DNA of 64,000 nucleotides. It comes from Syngnathus acus. Taxonomy: Eukaryota > Chordata > Actinopteri > Syngnathiformes > Syngnathidae. Of this stretch, positions 40,229 to 52,300 are shown in pieces. Numbering within the stretch: the first letter of the stretch is position 1; each line of letters begins with the position of its first letter. The notes under the pieces are model-generated. The model searched no databases and had not been told where the DNA came from. It worked only from the letters and a program-made list of their open reading frames with translations. Made by a program: the position numbers and the translations under genes. The stretch covers positions 1,734,001 through 1,798,000 of the forward strand of contig NC_051105.1 of assembly GCF_901709675.1 (NCBI RefSeq), read 5' to 3'.

Positions 40229-40373
40229 GGAGAAAACAGCAGACAAAATGGAGGTGAAAACGTCCCTTCTGGACAACATGATTGGGGTGGGGGACATGGT
40301 CCTCCTGGAACCCTTGTCGGAAGACTCCTTCCTTGAGAATCTGAAAAAGCGCTTTGACCACAATGAGATCTAC
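40229..40373 (+). CDS. myo1b: myo1b coding exon 1 (start codon; residues 1-42)
   Basis: The acceptor TTTCTCAG precedes 19 nt of leader and the ATG at 40248-40250. Context is ACAAAATGG: the base at -3 is A and +4 is G, a good vertebrate start. The N-terminus [20 protein letters not shown] is the class-I myosin-Ib signature. The codon three before the ATG is GCA; my recollection of mammalian MYO1B has an ATG there (MAKMEV). Donor TAC then GTAAGT, phase 0. Confidence 0.96.
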
Positions 40374-43300
40374 GTAAGTATGGCGTTTGCATTTTAACAC
40401 GTAAGAAGTTCCATTTTTGAGATTTCCAGTGTCATCATTTTCTGAAGACTGGCGAAATCTTTGCAGCCCAGTCAGTCAGTCAGTCGGTGGGTGACGTGAG
40501 AGTGTCCAGCAGCTTTTGTTTCTATAAGCAAAGCATTTCCTCAACTATTTTTACGCCTCATAATAGGGGCCGAGCGAGCTTCATGCTCAGACTGCCTGGC
40601 TGCTGGAGACATCAGCTGGGATGATTACACCTCCGCTCCGGTCGGCCCACGTTGGTTCCCGAGGGAGAACCAACGTCAACTCACGCGGCAATGATAGCCA
40701 TCGCGGCGGCGCACCAGATACTCGCTTGGTGTTTTTATCTTCCTGAAGATCACGCTAACGATAATCTCAGAGCTTCTAATTTTCTAAATAAAGACTTCAG
40801 TCTTTCTTGGCATAGCTGTGTTTTTATTTAAATAGTGTATGAAAATAAAGATTTGCAAGTCACGGCAATAATGAAACAATTCTTGCCTCTAAATGAAGTG
40901 CGTATTGAAAAAGATGATAGCAATCTTGCTTTGACTGCAGGGCAAAAGTGGCTTATTTTTAAAATGCCGTGATCGGAGAACAGATAAAAGAGATGGCTTT
41001 GGCGTTTAACTTCATTTGGAAATAATAAAGAGGGCTGCAGATGTTCACTTCACATCAACGCTTTATTTTGGGGTATTTTAAACAAACTGATAAATAACTA
41101 GTTTTGAAATCAGAGACTAGTAAAAACTGTTCGAATATTTGGTAATGGTAATAAACATTGCAAGCAATGTCTCTATTATTTTTTTAAAAGTAAAGACAAT
41201 TTGTAATTCTAGTAATTCGATGCAGAATTTGTCTTCGCGGGCCACATATAATGATGTGGCCAGCCGTATCTGGCCCCCGGGCCTTGAGTTTGACACCTAT
41301 GCCTTAAATGTAACTTTTTCTTTTTTCCATTTATTCAAGTCCTTCTTTTCATGTCTATTTTTGTTGATATCTTCAGTCGTGACTGATATTTGATGTCCCG
41401 TTTTAGAGCATCAAATGACGGCCAACACGTTCATGTGCTTTGTACTCTGTGGCCATCCAAAAACCTTGGCAGCACATGTCCATGTTTAGATTGCAGTCAA
41501 TTATAGAGCTTTGTAGCGCTTGAAACGGCCTCCAGCTTCCTCCTGTGTGCTGTTGAATGGGAGGGAGGGAGGGAGGCTGTGGGAGGTTGTTGCCGCAGGC
41601 GGGGCCGCGCCGCGCTCCTCTCCGTTTGGAGTGGATTACGCAACAAACCATTAGAGAGAATGTTCAGGTTGATGTGTGAAAATTGCGATCCAGACTCTGT
41701 TGCGAGCGTAGGCGTGGGTAGCTCGCTGCTCGTGCTCTCGCCGAGCTCAAGTGTTCGATTTTGCTCAGACGTGGTGTCAATGTTACGTAAAGATTGATTT
41801 TGTTACAGTATGATTCTGTTTTATGTAAGGCAGCCATCAAATACTAGAATATAGTGTAATTGCACATCCACTGAAGTAGGTGGCAGCGGCGCCCTCATTG
41901 TTGTCGTCTAAATTAAAGTGATGCAGAAGAAAACTTAACTTGAGGTATCCTAACACCTCTGGCTTGTGAGCTTTGGCCCCGCCCACAATCCCTGTTTATC
42001 CAAATTTCACTTCAGGCATTGCAAGCCTCAACAATGTATTGGCAATCCCCTGCTGTGAAAAGCTGAGGCCAGCAGAATTCCTGCCATTGTTGTTCAACAA
42101 TCAGGGTTCGAATGGTCTTTTTATTTTTTTTAGGCTCAGTCGACCGTCCGTCAATGAACCATCTGATTTCTTCCCCGCAGACTTACATTGGCAGTGTGGT
42201 GATCTCCATGAACCCCTACAGGTCACTGCCCATCTACAGCCCAGAGAAAGTGGAAGAGTATCGCAACAGAAACTTCTACGAACTTAGCCCACACATGTGA
42301 GTGCAAGCTACCCTGATGTTTCTCTTTTTGTTTTTTTCCATGCTTTAACCCTGAAAAGGATAAGCCGATGGTGATGCTCAGCTGTATCTACTGGCAAAAG
42401 CCAAAAGATTAGCAAAGTGCACCAGTGGGGGCGGGTGAGGTGGGGGCGGTATCAAAAGGGCACTTGCAGTCTTGAGTCAGACTGGACGGAGCTCCCCTGG
42501 CCATTGAGCTCTTTGGCCGACCATCTGTCCAATGGCAACCTTACGTCAGCGTTGCTGCGAGGCTGCCAAGACCAAACAAAGGCCAAGCGCTCGTCAATTA
42601 GCCGGCTGGGTCTCGCCTCTGTAGCGGTCTGAAGCCCCTGAGAGACAGATTGCAAGAAGGGGAATTACCAGTGTCCCAGAGAACACGCGTGATAAATAGA
42701 CAGAAGCAAGATTTGGTTTATATGTAAGTTGGAAAGGAAAAAAAACACTGCTCCAAGCTGTTTTTTTCTCCTTTGAGTTTTGTGTGTTTCATTTCATAGA
42801 CAATACACACACACACTATAAAAATATATAATAGTCATTATTATAATAAATAATAATAGCAATAATAATAATGCAGCTACTGGCACTTTTCCATTCCATT
42901 TTTTTTATGTTAGTCAAATCATTAGTCAAATTGGCTCATTTTCAAATCAGTCGTGCCGTGCCATGTTGACAAAACCAGTTTAGCCGTGTAAAGTACATGC
43001 AAATATCTTGCCAGCTGCTTACAAGGACCGTCCTACCACCCGCTCGTCCAGATAATGCCCGCTTTTTATGACTCATCCTGTGCACATATTGAACCATCTC
43101 GGCTTACCAGATAACACAAGCAATTGTTGACGTATTGACATTTGGCACCTCGGTGACAGCCCGAGAAACTTCAGTGAACAAATAAGAAGCAACAAATAAC
43201 TTTCACTTTCTTTTCAAATAATACACCCCCACTCGAAAAGTCAATCTCACTTCTGCGTCAACCCAATCGCAGCTATTTCACAAACAGTTGGAATTTCCTG

Positions 43301-46300
43301 GCAAAAGGTCATTAAAACTAGCCGAGCTGCATTAACCAGATGCGCCACCCGTCGCTTAACAAGCGCTCCCGAGAGACGCGGACCTTCTTTCCTCTTCTCC
43401 ATGAAGGTGAAGCCTTTTAGGTCAACTCATTAGCCCGTGCACAAAATCTTGCAAAGCAGCTGTCCGTTGTTGCCAAGGCGAGACGGAAGGACGGCTTTGG
43501 AGTCTCGGGGGTTGGGATCCTGTTCTTGTTTACATTTGGGGGCTTTCCGCTCCTATACGCGCCGTTACGTCATGCGACATTTTTTGCAGATTCGCACCAA
43601 AATAATTTGATCTTAAAAAAAAATCAATCACAGGAAGAATATTTTGAGCTAGCTAAACTGATATCTGATATCTGGCCACCCTTTCAACCTCTAGCCCAGA
43701 CCTTCCAACACACCTGAAGACAAACTAAGCTCCAAAAAGTTCATAACGTGCTGCTGATGATGCAGTTTTGTTCTGAATCATACATAAGCCATTTCCTTGG
43801 CTGTAAATTTATGGCTGGGGTGAACTTTAGTCATTTACTGATTAATGGTACCACACCTCGCTTTGTCTTTGACCGTTCGTCATAGTTCAAGGTTGGAAAT
43901 ATATATACGGCCTTTGTTTCCTCATTACTCCTGGACTTTGTACCGAGCTTTTCCTGCGAAAATATTCGAGAGGAAATTGTTGTGTTCTCGCATTTGAATG
44001 TGCGTTCGAAGGGAAATCAACCTAAGCGCAACTAATTGACGGGCGGTTGGTCCTGGCTGCAGCCTATCATCGACCCGCAAGAGAATTAATGATACGGGAA
44101 ATGCTTAGAATTCTACAAATCTTTGCCACTGTTGGTTTTCACAACACAGGGCTCTGTCGTGATGAAGGCTTATGTAATCAAACCTGTTTGTCGGTAGCTT
44201 GAAGTGGGCACTTTGCGAAATGCCGTTTTGACTCCGGTGGGCGGACTGCGTCGGCGTGATGGCGATCATCAGCAAGCCCACTCAGGAATCATTGGCAAAG
44301 AGTACGCTTGTTCCTTTTCCGCCCGCAGATGAAAGTTCGAGACGTTCTGTGGGCCAGGTGATATGAATTCGACCTGCAGATGTACCTAATAAAGAAACAG
44401 ACGGAACGGACGAGTCGTGTTCGGGTAGCTTGTGATTGGTCACGTTAAGTCAAACAAGCTGGATTTGGGAGTGATTCATGTGACGTTGATTCAATAGCCT
44501 GTGGAAATTTGCCCATGCGATTTTGTTCAAAGAGGGCCAATTTAGAGACACAACAGGGAGGCCGCCGCTAAACGGGCCTTTACTTTGCCCCTTTGTCTCG
44601 CCATTCAGCCAATGCCAACTACCCCATTTGGCACTAGAGAATGTTATCTTGGTTTCTTACCACTTTGCATGACGAAGTTTCAGGGAGCAGCGCCCGTCCT
44701 CGCTATATCTCGCGCTGTCATCACTGGTGACCAAAGACATTTGCTTTAGCGGCAGAATAAGACATTAAGAGCAGAATTTCCCCAATCTGACAAGCCTGCT
44801 GCTTTTGGGATCATAAAATGAAGTCTCCATCCTTTGTTTCCATTTCCTTGCCTGTGGCTTTATGCATGTTACCCGCTCCCACCACCAAGTATATCGCCCA
44901 GCCAGGACATTAGGATTCAACCATGTGCTGCGTCATTTATTACTCGATGAAATCTCTCGACTCAGGCGTTCGGTCACATTCGGTATACTCGCTACTCAAC
45001 TTTTTAAGGCTTATCTGTTTTCGAGTAAATTCTCAGCTCCAGCACACGCACACGTTTTAACATATGGACCGGGTAGTAGCGCCACACAATAAAGATTCGA
45101 GGCAGTAGCCTCACTTTGCTTGACTCTTAATTCAAAATCCAGTAGAGCTATTGTGGATTCGTGTCGCCCGTTTTAGCATCTGGGCCACATCTGTTCCGTT
45201 CGAACGCCGCATCGTTCTTTGCACGTGTAGCGCCCGGCCGGCCACCCACGCCGGCCGCTTTGCCCACGCTCGCTTTCATGCCTGCCCTCGGATCGGCCTC
45301 TTCGTCCACCTGGTGTTTAGGAAGGAGTCGTTTCCTCGGCTCTTGCGGCAGAACCGGGGCGGATTTCCTGCCTCGCGGGGAAGCGCCATCACTCGGAGAT
45401 CACAGGCCGCTCTCATGATAGCGCCTGAAAATAGAAAAGGGCTGATTGCAGCCAACATCCTGTGCAGCCGTTGTCAATTTTGGAGATACGCTACTAAAAA
45501 GTCTAAATCGAATGAAATGGCATCTCTGCATTCGTCTATTGGAAGGATTGTGACCAAAGTCTGCAAAAGGAGACATTTATCCCCCCCCCCACCCCCGGTA
45601 TCCCGGTTACAGGAGTCGATTTGAGAACTGACTCAACTATTTTCTCCCGCTGATGTCATGCCGCTGTGGTTTTTGTTCACCGCTGCCACGTGTAAATCCA
45701 AATTACAGCCCGCGGCCGCGGTGTGACGTGCAGGGGGAAGCGCCAAGCACAACTTACGGGCCTCAAGCTCGTATTGCCAAGTTCACACACTTTTGGAGGC
45801 GTCTCTGATGATTGAATGTCATTTAGGTTTTTCGCAATCCTTTGCGTGTACGCTGGGACAAAGCAATTAGTCGAATTTGATCTGTTAGTCAAGCTTGTGA
45901 TGGCGGTCCAACCAAACTGTGCTGGCTGTGACTCACGTTGGAAAAGTCCCTGGCAATAGACCCTCCCACCCTTTTATATTTTGTTTCTGTCCCGGTACCC
46001 TCACCCCTTTTGGCCCACAGTTCTCCCCTTGGGCGGGATAATTTTTGCTCATTGTCGGGATCAAGTCAGGCGACAGAAGGCTTTTGACAAAGACGACATC
46101 TGCCACACTGTGCTGCCCTTTTCAGTCTTTGAAAAGTGCAAACTGATGAGCTGAGAATGAGAAAGATGTGAGGTTTGTCGAACCCAAATGCCACAAATGA
46201 AGTGTCACTTTTGCCAAGTTGCTTAACGGTGACTTGAGGCAGGCTATGTCAGGATTACAGCCCAGGCTAGTTAGGGCCTTGCTTTTAAGTCGTGTAAGCT

Positions 46301-49300
46301 AGCAGGAGCTGGAGCCCCATTAGACGCAACTTTGCCTGGAATGCTAACTGCCATCTACTTCTGGCCACTACCGTGGCATGACTTCTTAGAAGCAATTATT
46401 TGCTTTCTCTCCGGCTTACTCGCACAGACCAAAAACACGCCACGGTGCTTTGTCTGTCTGTTAAAAGGCTACTCTGTGGTTTCTCGTATGACCAGGATGG
46501 AGATGACCTCTAACCCCAATGCCAGCCAGCAAATTGTCATAGCAAATTTGACAAATCCTAGTCTAGGATTTAAACCCAGTCGAGACTTAATCTCATCACG
46601 TCTCTGAGTTAGTCAGTCAGTTAGTTAGTTAGTTTTGACTCCTAAGCGGAGAGGCGACAATGTGGCGAAATAACGTGACGAAATAACTGTTTTACAGATG
46701 CGACCTAATTCCGCAGTATGCTCACATGCTACTAATTAGCTTCGACGCCATTGGGCCTGAGACAGCACTGTGGCATTTCACTGAACCTCTTTCACGCGTC
46801 ACCTTGCCAGAAATTCTGGAGAGATTTAAGTGTGATCAAATAATTGACACTTTGTATTTGCAAATTATAAATGTGACTCTAACGCGTTCTTCCTTTGTGT
46901 TCCCCAGTTACGCTTTGGCAGATGAGGCCTACAGGTCACTCCGAGACCAGGACAAGGACCAATGTATTCTCATTACAGGCGAGAGCGGGTCGGGGAAAAC
47001 CGGTAAGGAGCGCTTTCCTTTTCACCTAATGTTACATGAACGCTCCTAAGGGGGGAATCTTGATTTCTCATGACTCCAAAAAATGTTCAAGAAGAGAGTG
47101 TCTCGGATCCGAGCGGGCCGGTAATTGGTTAGTACATGCCCAGTGGGTGAAAATGTGCCTCATCAGCTCAGCTTGTCATGTTTGGGACGCACCGCAAAGT
47201 TCTTGGAGTCAAAAGCAAGTGTGTGCTTCCTATGCAGGGGGCCGCCGTAACGACTTAGATCAAATCTACAACTTGATGGCGGCGATGAAATGCGTGTTAG
47301 TACATGAATTACATAAAACACTTCCTGTGAGCAAAATAGCCAATATGTGGATGTTGGGTGAAATCAGAGAGGCAGACAAAATACATTTTATTTTTGTTAA
47401 TGTAAAGTGGACTCTTTTATAATGGCTCGGCATTTTCAAGCGAGTTGCTTCCGTTGCTCCAAATGGTTGTCAGACATCTGCCTACATGATGCAATAATAG
47501 TCCTGTAAGAAGAAAGTCCCGCGCTTTGTGTAGATTTGCTACTTTTGCACTACATTCTGCCTGATTGATCCCCACCCATCCCTCATTTTTTTCCTTCCCC
47601 CCGCGGCAGGGAGATTGAAGGATAAGTCACGTCTGGCGACAGAGCCGACTTGATATATATCTGTGTGTGTCGTTCCAGAGGCCAGTAAGCTGGTGATGTC
47701 ATACGTGGCAGCGGTGTGTGGGAAGGGCCAGGAGGTGAATAAGGTCAAGGAACAGCTCCTGCAGTCCAATCCCGTGTTGGAAGGTGAGTTGGCTGGGCCG
47801 AGCAGCTCCGTCGTGGACTGCGTCAAATCAAGTGCAGCTCAAACAACGCCACTCTTTTGCCCAACTGTTTTTCGGACTTAATCGCTAACATGTGTATAAA
47901 TTGCGTGGAAGGATATTTCCAGTGTTGACTACCCTCCGGCGTCATGCATCCATTTTGTGAATGTGAAATGCTTGTTAAAAGAGATTGACTGATACCTGCT
48001 TCTGTTATGCGTGCCGTGGCCTCAAGGGGGCAATGTGGCGCCCGCCTGCCGATAATTCGCATATGATAAAAAAAAGGAAAGTTGTGACAAAGCTGCAATA
48101 ATATTATTATTAAGCTTTCAAAAAGTGGAAAGAATCGATTCCAATGTGCGTATTGTTCTTTCTGCATATGTTGCTGCTCAAAATGATTTTCAAGCATTTT
48201 GTGCGCATGTTTCCTTTAAGCAAGCTGACTTGCCAGAGGAAGCCACGCATTTGCATAAATATGTCATTTGGAGTAACTTAGCTCTATTGTGCGTTTAACT
48301 CATTTGTACTTTGTACAAGTCGAGCTGGAAGGTGCACGGCTGTATTTTCAGTGGGGGGCAGTGGGCAGGAAATGCCCGTGAAGGATGAGGCTGTATGCGA
48401 GTGTTTTTTGTCGCTGCACATCTGCAAGAGTTTAGCTGGCGCTTAATGCTTCAGAGGGGGGAGGGGGGAGTACAGTTAGCCGGCTTCACACAATGCAACC
48501 GTGTGCCGTGCGCCTTTTCAGAATATTCCCCACTTTTTATTTGATGTTGTAATGTCTTGAATATACTATCGGAATTGTTATTATATGTTCATTTTTATTT
48601 CACTAAAATACACAGATTGACGTGAATGTGGCGTGACAACAAGGTTCGGCTTTTATCAAAGCCAGGAAAATCCAAGTACTTTACTTAATCCATACCGAAT
48701 TATGAGGCGGATCTGTAGTCCTCAACTGATTGACGTGTAGGAGTTCGAAAGGTCACAGTATCGGAAATATGATTGTCTAAATATCACTCTGAACAATTTT
48801 CCTATGTTTCAGCTTTCGGAAATGCCAAGACAGTGAGGAACGACAACTCATCTAGATTCGTAAGTGTTCCGACAAGCGGCGCGTTTCTTTAACGACCAAT
48901 CTTGGAATGTGGGGAGCAAGCCGTCTGTCTCCACGGTGACAAACATTTGTCCCGTTCCCTGTACAGTTATGTTTTTGGCAAAACACGCTCCCCTATGCTT
49001 CTCACTAGCAGCAGACTCAAAGGCTGTCAGGTTTAATATTTTGAAGTGACACACAAGAGTTTTGACTTCTTTCTTAACTCATTCACTGCCAACCCAGTTT
49101 ACATCTTTGACGTCCATAACCCTCAATGGAAAAAGTCATGAAATTCCTTGCTGCACTGTACGGCCCTCAAAACACCATTTAACATGAGTTACTTTTTTTT
49201 AATTATTTTTTTTACTCAATTACAATATGAAATAACTAATCTCCGTCGCCGCAATGAAATCATGCCAGTGCTTCGCCTCAGAGCAGAGTTGCACCCGTGC

Positions 49301-52300
49301 ACAAGTATTATGACGGATTACGGCCCTGATCTGTTTATATTTAGGTAACCTTGGCATAAACCTTTAGATGAGGTCATGATGACAACTCACCGGAGACCGG
49401 GTCATCTGACACAAAACTGTCTTTTTAGAATTTGTGAGATTTGGGTCGGAGGCACCATTAATGCGTCCGTCGCAAGGCTGAGACCTGGAGTAGCATTAGC
49501 ATGTAGCATTTATTAACACTGCGCAAAATGCAAAATGGTGCATCGATGAAATTGCGTCATCTTGTAACTGGTGCTCTGTGACCCACAGGGGAAGTACATG
49601 GACATTGAGTTTGACTTTAAAGGAGATCCTCTCGGTGGAGTCATCAGCAACTGTAAGTAAACCAACTCGGTCTCGTGAAGAATAAAGACCTACCGTCGTC
49701 GCATTCCTTCACCAAACGTTGCATTTCATAGCCACTGATGCTTCCCCCCCCATCACGGAAGTCAATTTCATACCCAGACTGAACCCGGCCGGCACTGACC
49801 CCCCATCCCTATTCAGTTCTTGCCTCTGTTTTGCTTTTATCTCGCCTCTGTTCACTTTTGTTTTGTCTGCGGCGAATTCCCCGCCAGAGGTCTCGGAAAA
49901 ACAACGAGAGGAGGCACAAGCCGCTCTCTGTTTGCAGGCCCGAGTTAATTCCGGCACGAGAGAGCGAGTGTGAGCACGAGCCACTGCACGAGCATCTGAC
50001 AGAGCAAGCTTATGGCTACACGGGTCAATGAGGACTTTCCTTTTCAAAGCAAATTAGGGCCCTCTAATTTTGTGTCCCCGCATCAACCACATCTATGTTC
50101 TCACCATCGGTCCGAATGGAAAGGACACTTTAGCTCATGGGTGTCAAACTCAAGGCCCAGGGGCCGGATACGGCCCGCCACATCATTTGATATGGCCCGC
50201 AAAGACAAATTGCGTATGGACTTAATGTGTCAATTCTAAAATTACAAATTGTCTTCATGTTTAATAGAAATAGAGAAATTGCTAACCATTTTTATTACTA
50301 TTCATCTTTTTATTGTTTTTTACTCGTTTTTACTAGTCTGTGATTGCATCACTTATTCTTATGTAATATAAAGCGTTGCTAGTCATAATGGCCCTCCGAA
50401 GACTCCATTCTGCTAAATGTGGAGTTGTTTACACTTGTGGATCACTCCTGCCGAGCGTTTCACACGGCGGGGGTGGCCGACCTGATCCCCCGAGTCAGTG
50501 AAGGGTTCTCTACTTGCATTGCCGCTGCCCACCTACTGGATGAGTCAGTTCTGAATGACAAGAGTCCATTGTAACTCCTAAAACAGTGAATATTTGTCAG
50601 CGCACTTGAAAAGTTTCGCTCACAACATGATTGAGCGACGTGTCGAGCTTGACTTCCTACCTGCACCAGCACGTTTGCTCGCAAGGCCCCAAAAGAGCAT
50701 CTTTGTATTCACAACGGAATGTTTGCCTCATCTAATAATAAAGAGGTCGGAGCAGAAGCTCCCATCCTGGCAGCTAAAAAAGACTCTAACCTCATACACG
50801 TTTTGGATCATGCCGGTCCATTAAAAGAGAACTCCGTCATCATTTTTGCGGGTCAGCTGCCCGTCTGTGTGCGGAGAGTCTTTAATTAAATCGAACGCGG
50901 TGAGCACATGAGGGCTTCCCTTTTAATCAAAGGGGCAAGTGAGCTTCCAATGCAGATGCCGGACATCTTAATGCGCTTCCTTACACGTATGCGGTTGCAG
51001 ATAAACAAACATTGCCTAAGTTGCCATAGCAACTTGACGACACGGTTTGTCATTGTAAAGTTTAACCCGATCGTCCTTCCGTAAATCCGCAACCTTCCAA
51101 GTATGTTCATCTTTATCTCATTCAGCTTCATTTTTATCACAAAGCAAATGTGGTGACCCAAATTGTTGGAGTCAGGCCTGGTAAAATAACCGGGGGGAAA
51201 AAATGTCAGATACTGTGCAACCAGCATTGTTTGCTTTTGTTTTTAGATCTACTGGAGAAGTCCCGCGTGGTGAAACAACCTCGAGGAGAGAGGAACTTCC
51301 ACATCTTTTATCAGCTCTTGTCCGGAGCCTCTGATGACACACTCAGTAGGTTTCAAGCACACTGCACATTCAATTGGAGTCATGTGAAATTCATTTTTCT
51401 ATTTTCTGTCTTATACATTTTTGAAGCACTTTTTCCCTAAAGGATATCTCAGGCGGTCCGCAAAACAAAAAAACATTTTTACAACTCCCCCCCTCAAATT
51501 GTTCAGAAAACACAGCTAAAGATTTATTAAATATTTCCTACAGAGGATGAGTAGAAATGTTGAAATAAATTCCATAAATATTGGAAAATAACCAAAAGTT
51601 AATTAGTTAGACTAGCACGGTGGAGGGGGGTGGTCCAAACATTTTTTTCAGGGGAAAAGTGCCCCAGGGGGCCCCCCTCTATCACCGCCAGTGTTTTTTA
51701 AAGGACCTCGCATCAATGGCAGGAAATAATTACAACAGCTTAAAGGAAGCCTCAGGTAGCCAGATGTTCTTTTCAGAGTCTCGAATTTCAGCTTCCTCTT
51801 TTCATTAATTCAATTGAGTTGTCAGACAGCGATGGCGTACCCTCATTACTAGCCTTTGAATTTCTTTCATTCTTTTTTCGTGTCCATAAAAGTCGTGTAA
51901 ATTTCCCCAAATACGGTGTGAGCATTTGCAAGCGCAGTGCAGCTGGACAAACACCCGACGGACGGACACGTAAATGGCACACCGTCTTCCGCAAAGAACA
52001 AAGGGAGGCCGTGAAAGTCGTATTTGCTTTTCATTGTTTGGAATGTCGTGCACAGGATAAGAACATAATGGCCATTGACTCCCGAGCGCGCACACGAGAG
52101 GCGGCTTGATTCGGTTAATTAGCGCAAATCCATTCTTGCGTCGTGCCGCTTCCAAGATGGCTATTTTTGTCCTTTGTGAAAAATGTTCCGTGTGCCAACA
52201 TGGCGAGTCAACTCAGGCCGTCTGCAGTTTTTGATTATCTGTCGGGTTAGTGTTGGTGATTTTTGTAGGTCATTCTTATCTTAGCATGGCAAACTAAAGC

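Noticed and set aside
45151-45624. 157-aa plus-strand frame in a GC-rich patch
   Set aside because: Lies inside the 4.6-kb intron; overlapping frames on the other strand indicate composition, not coding.
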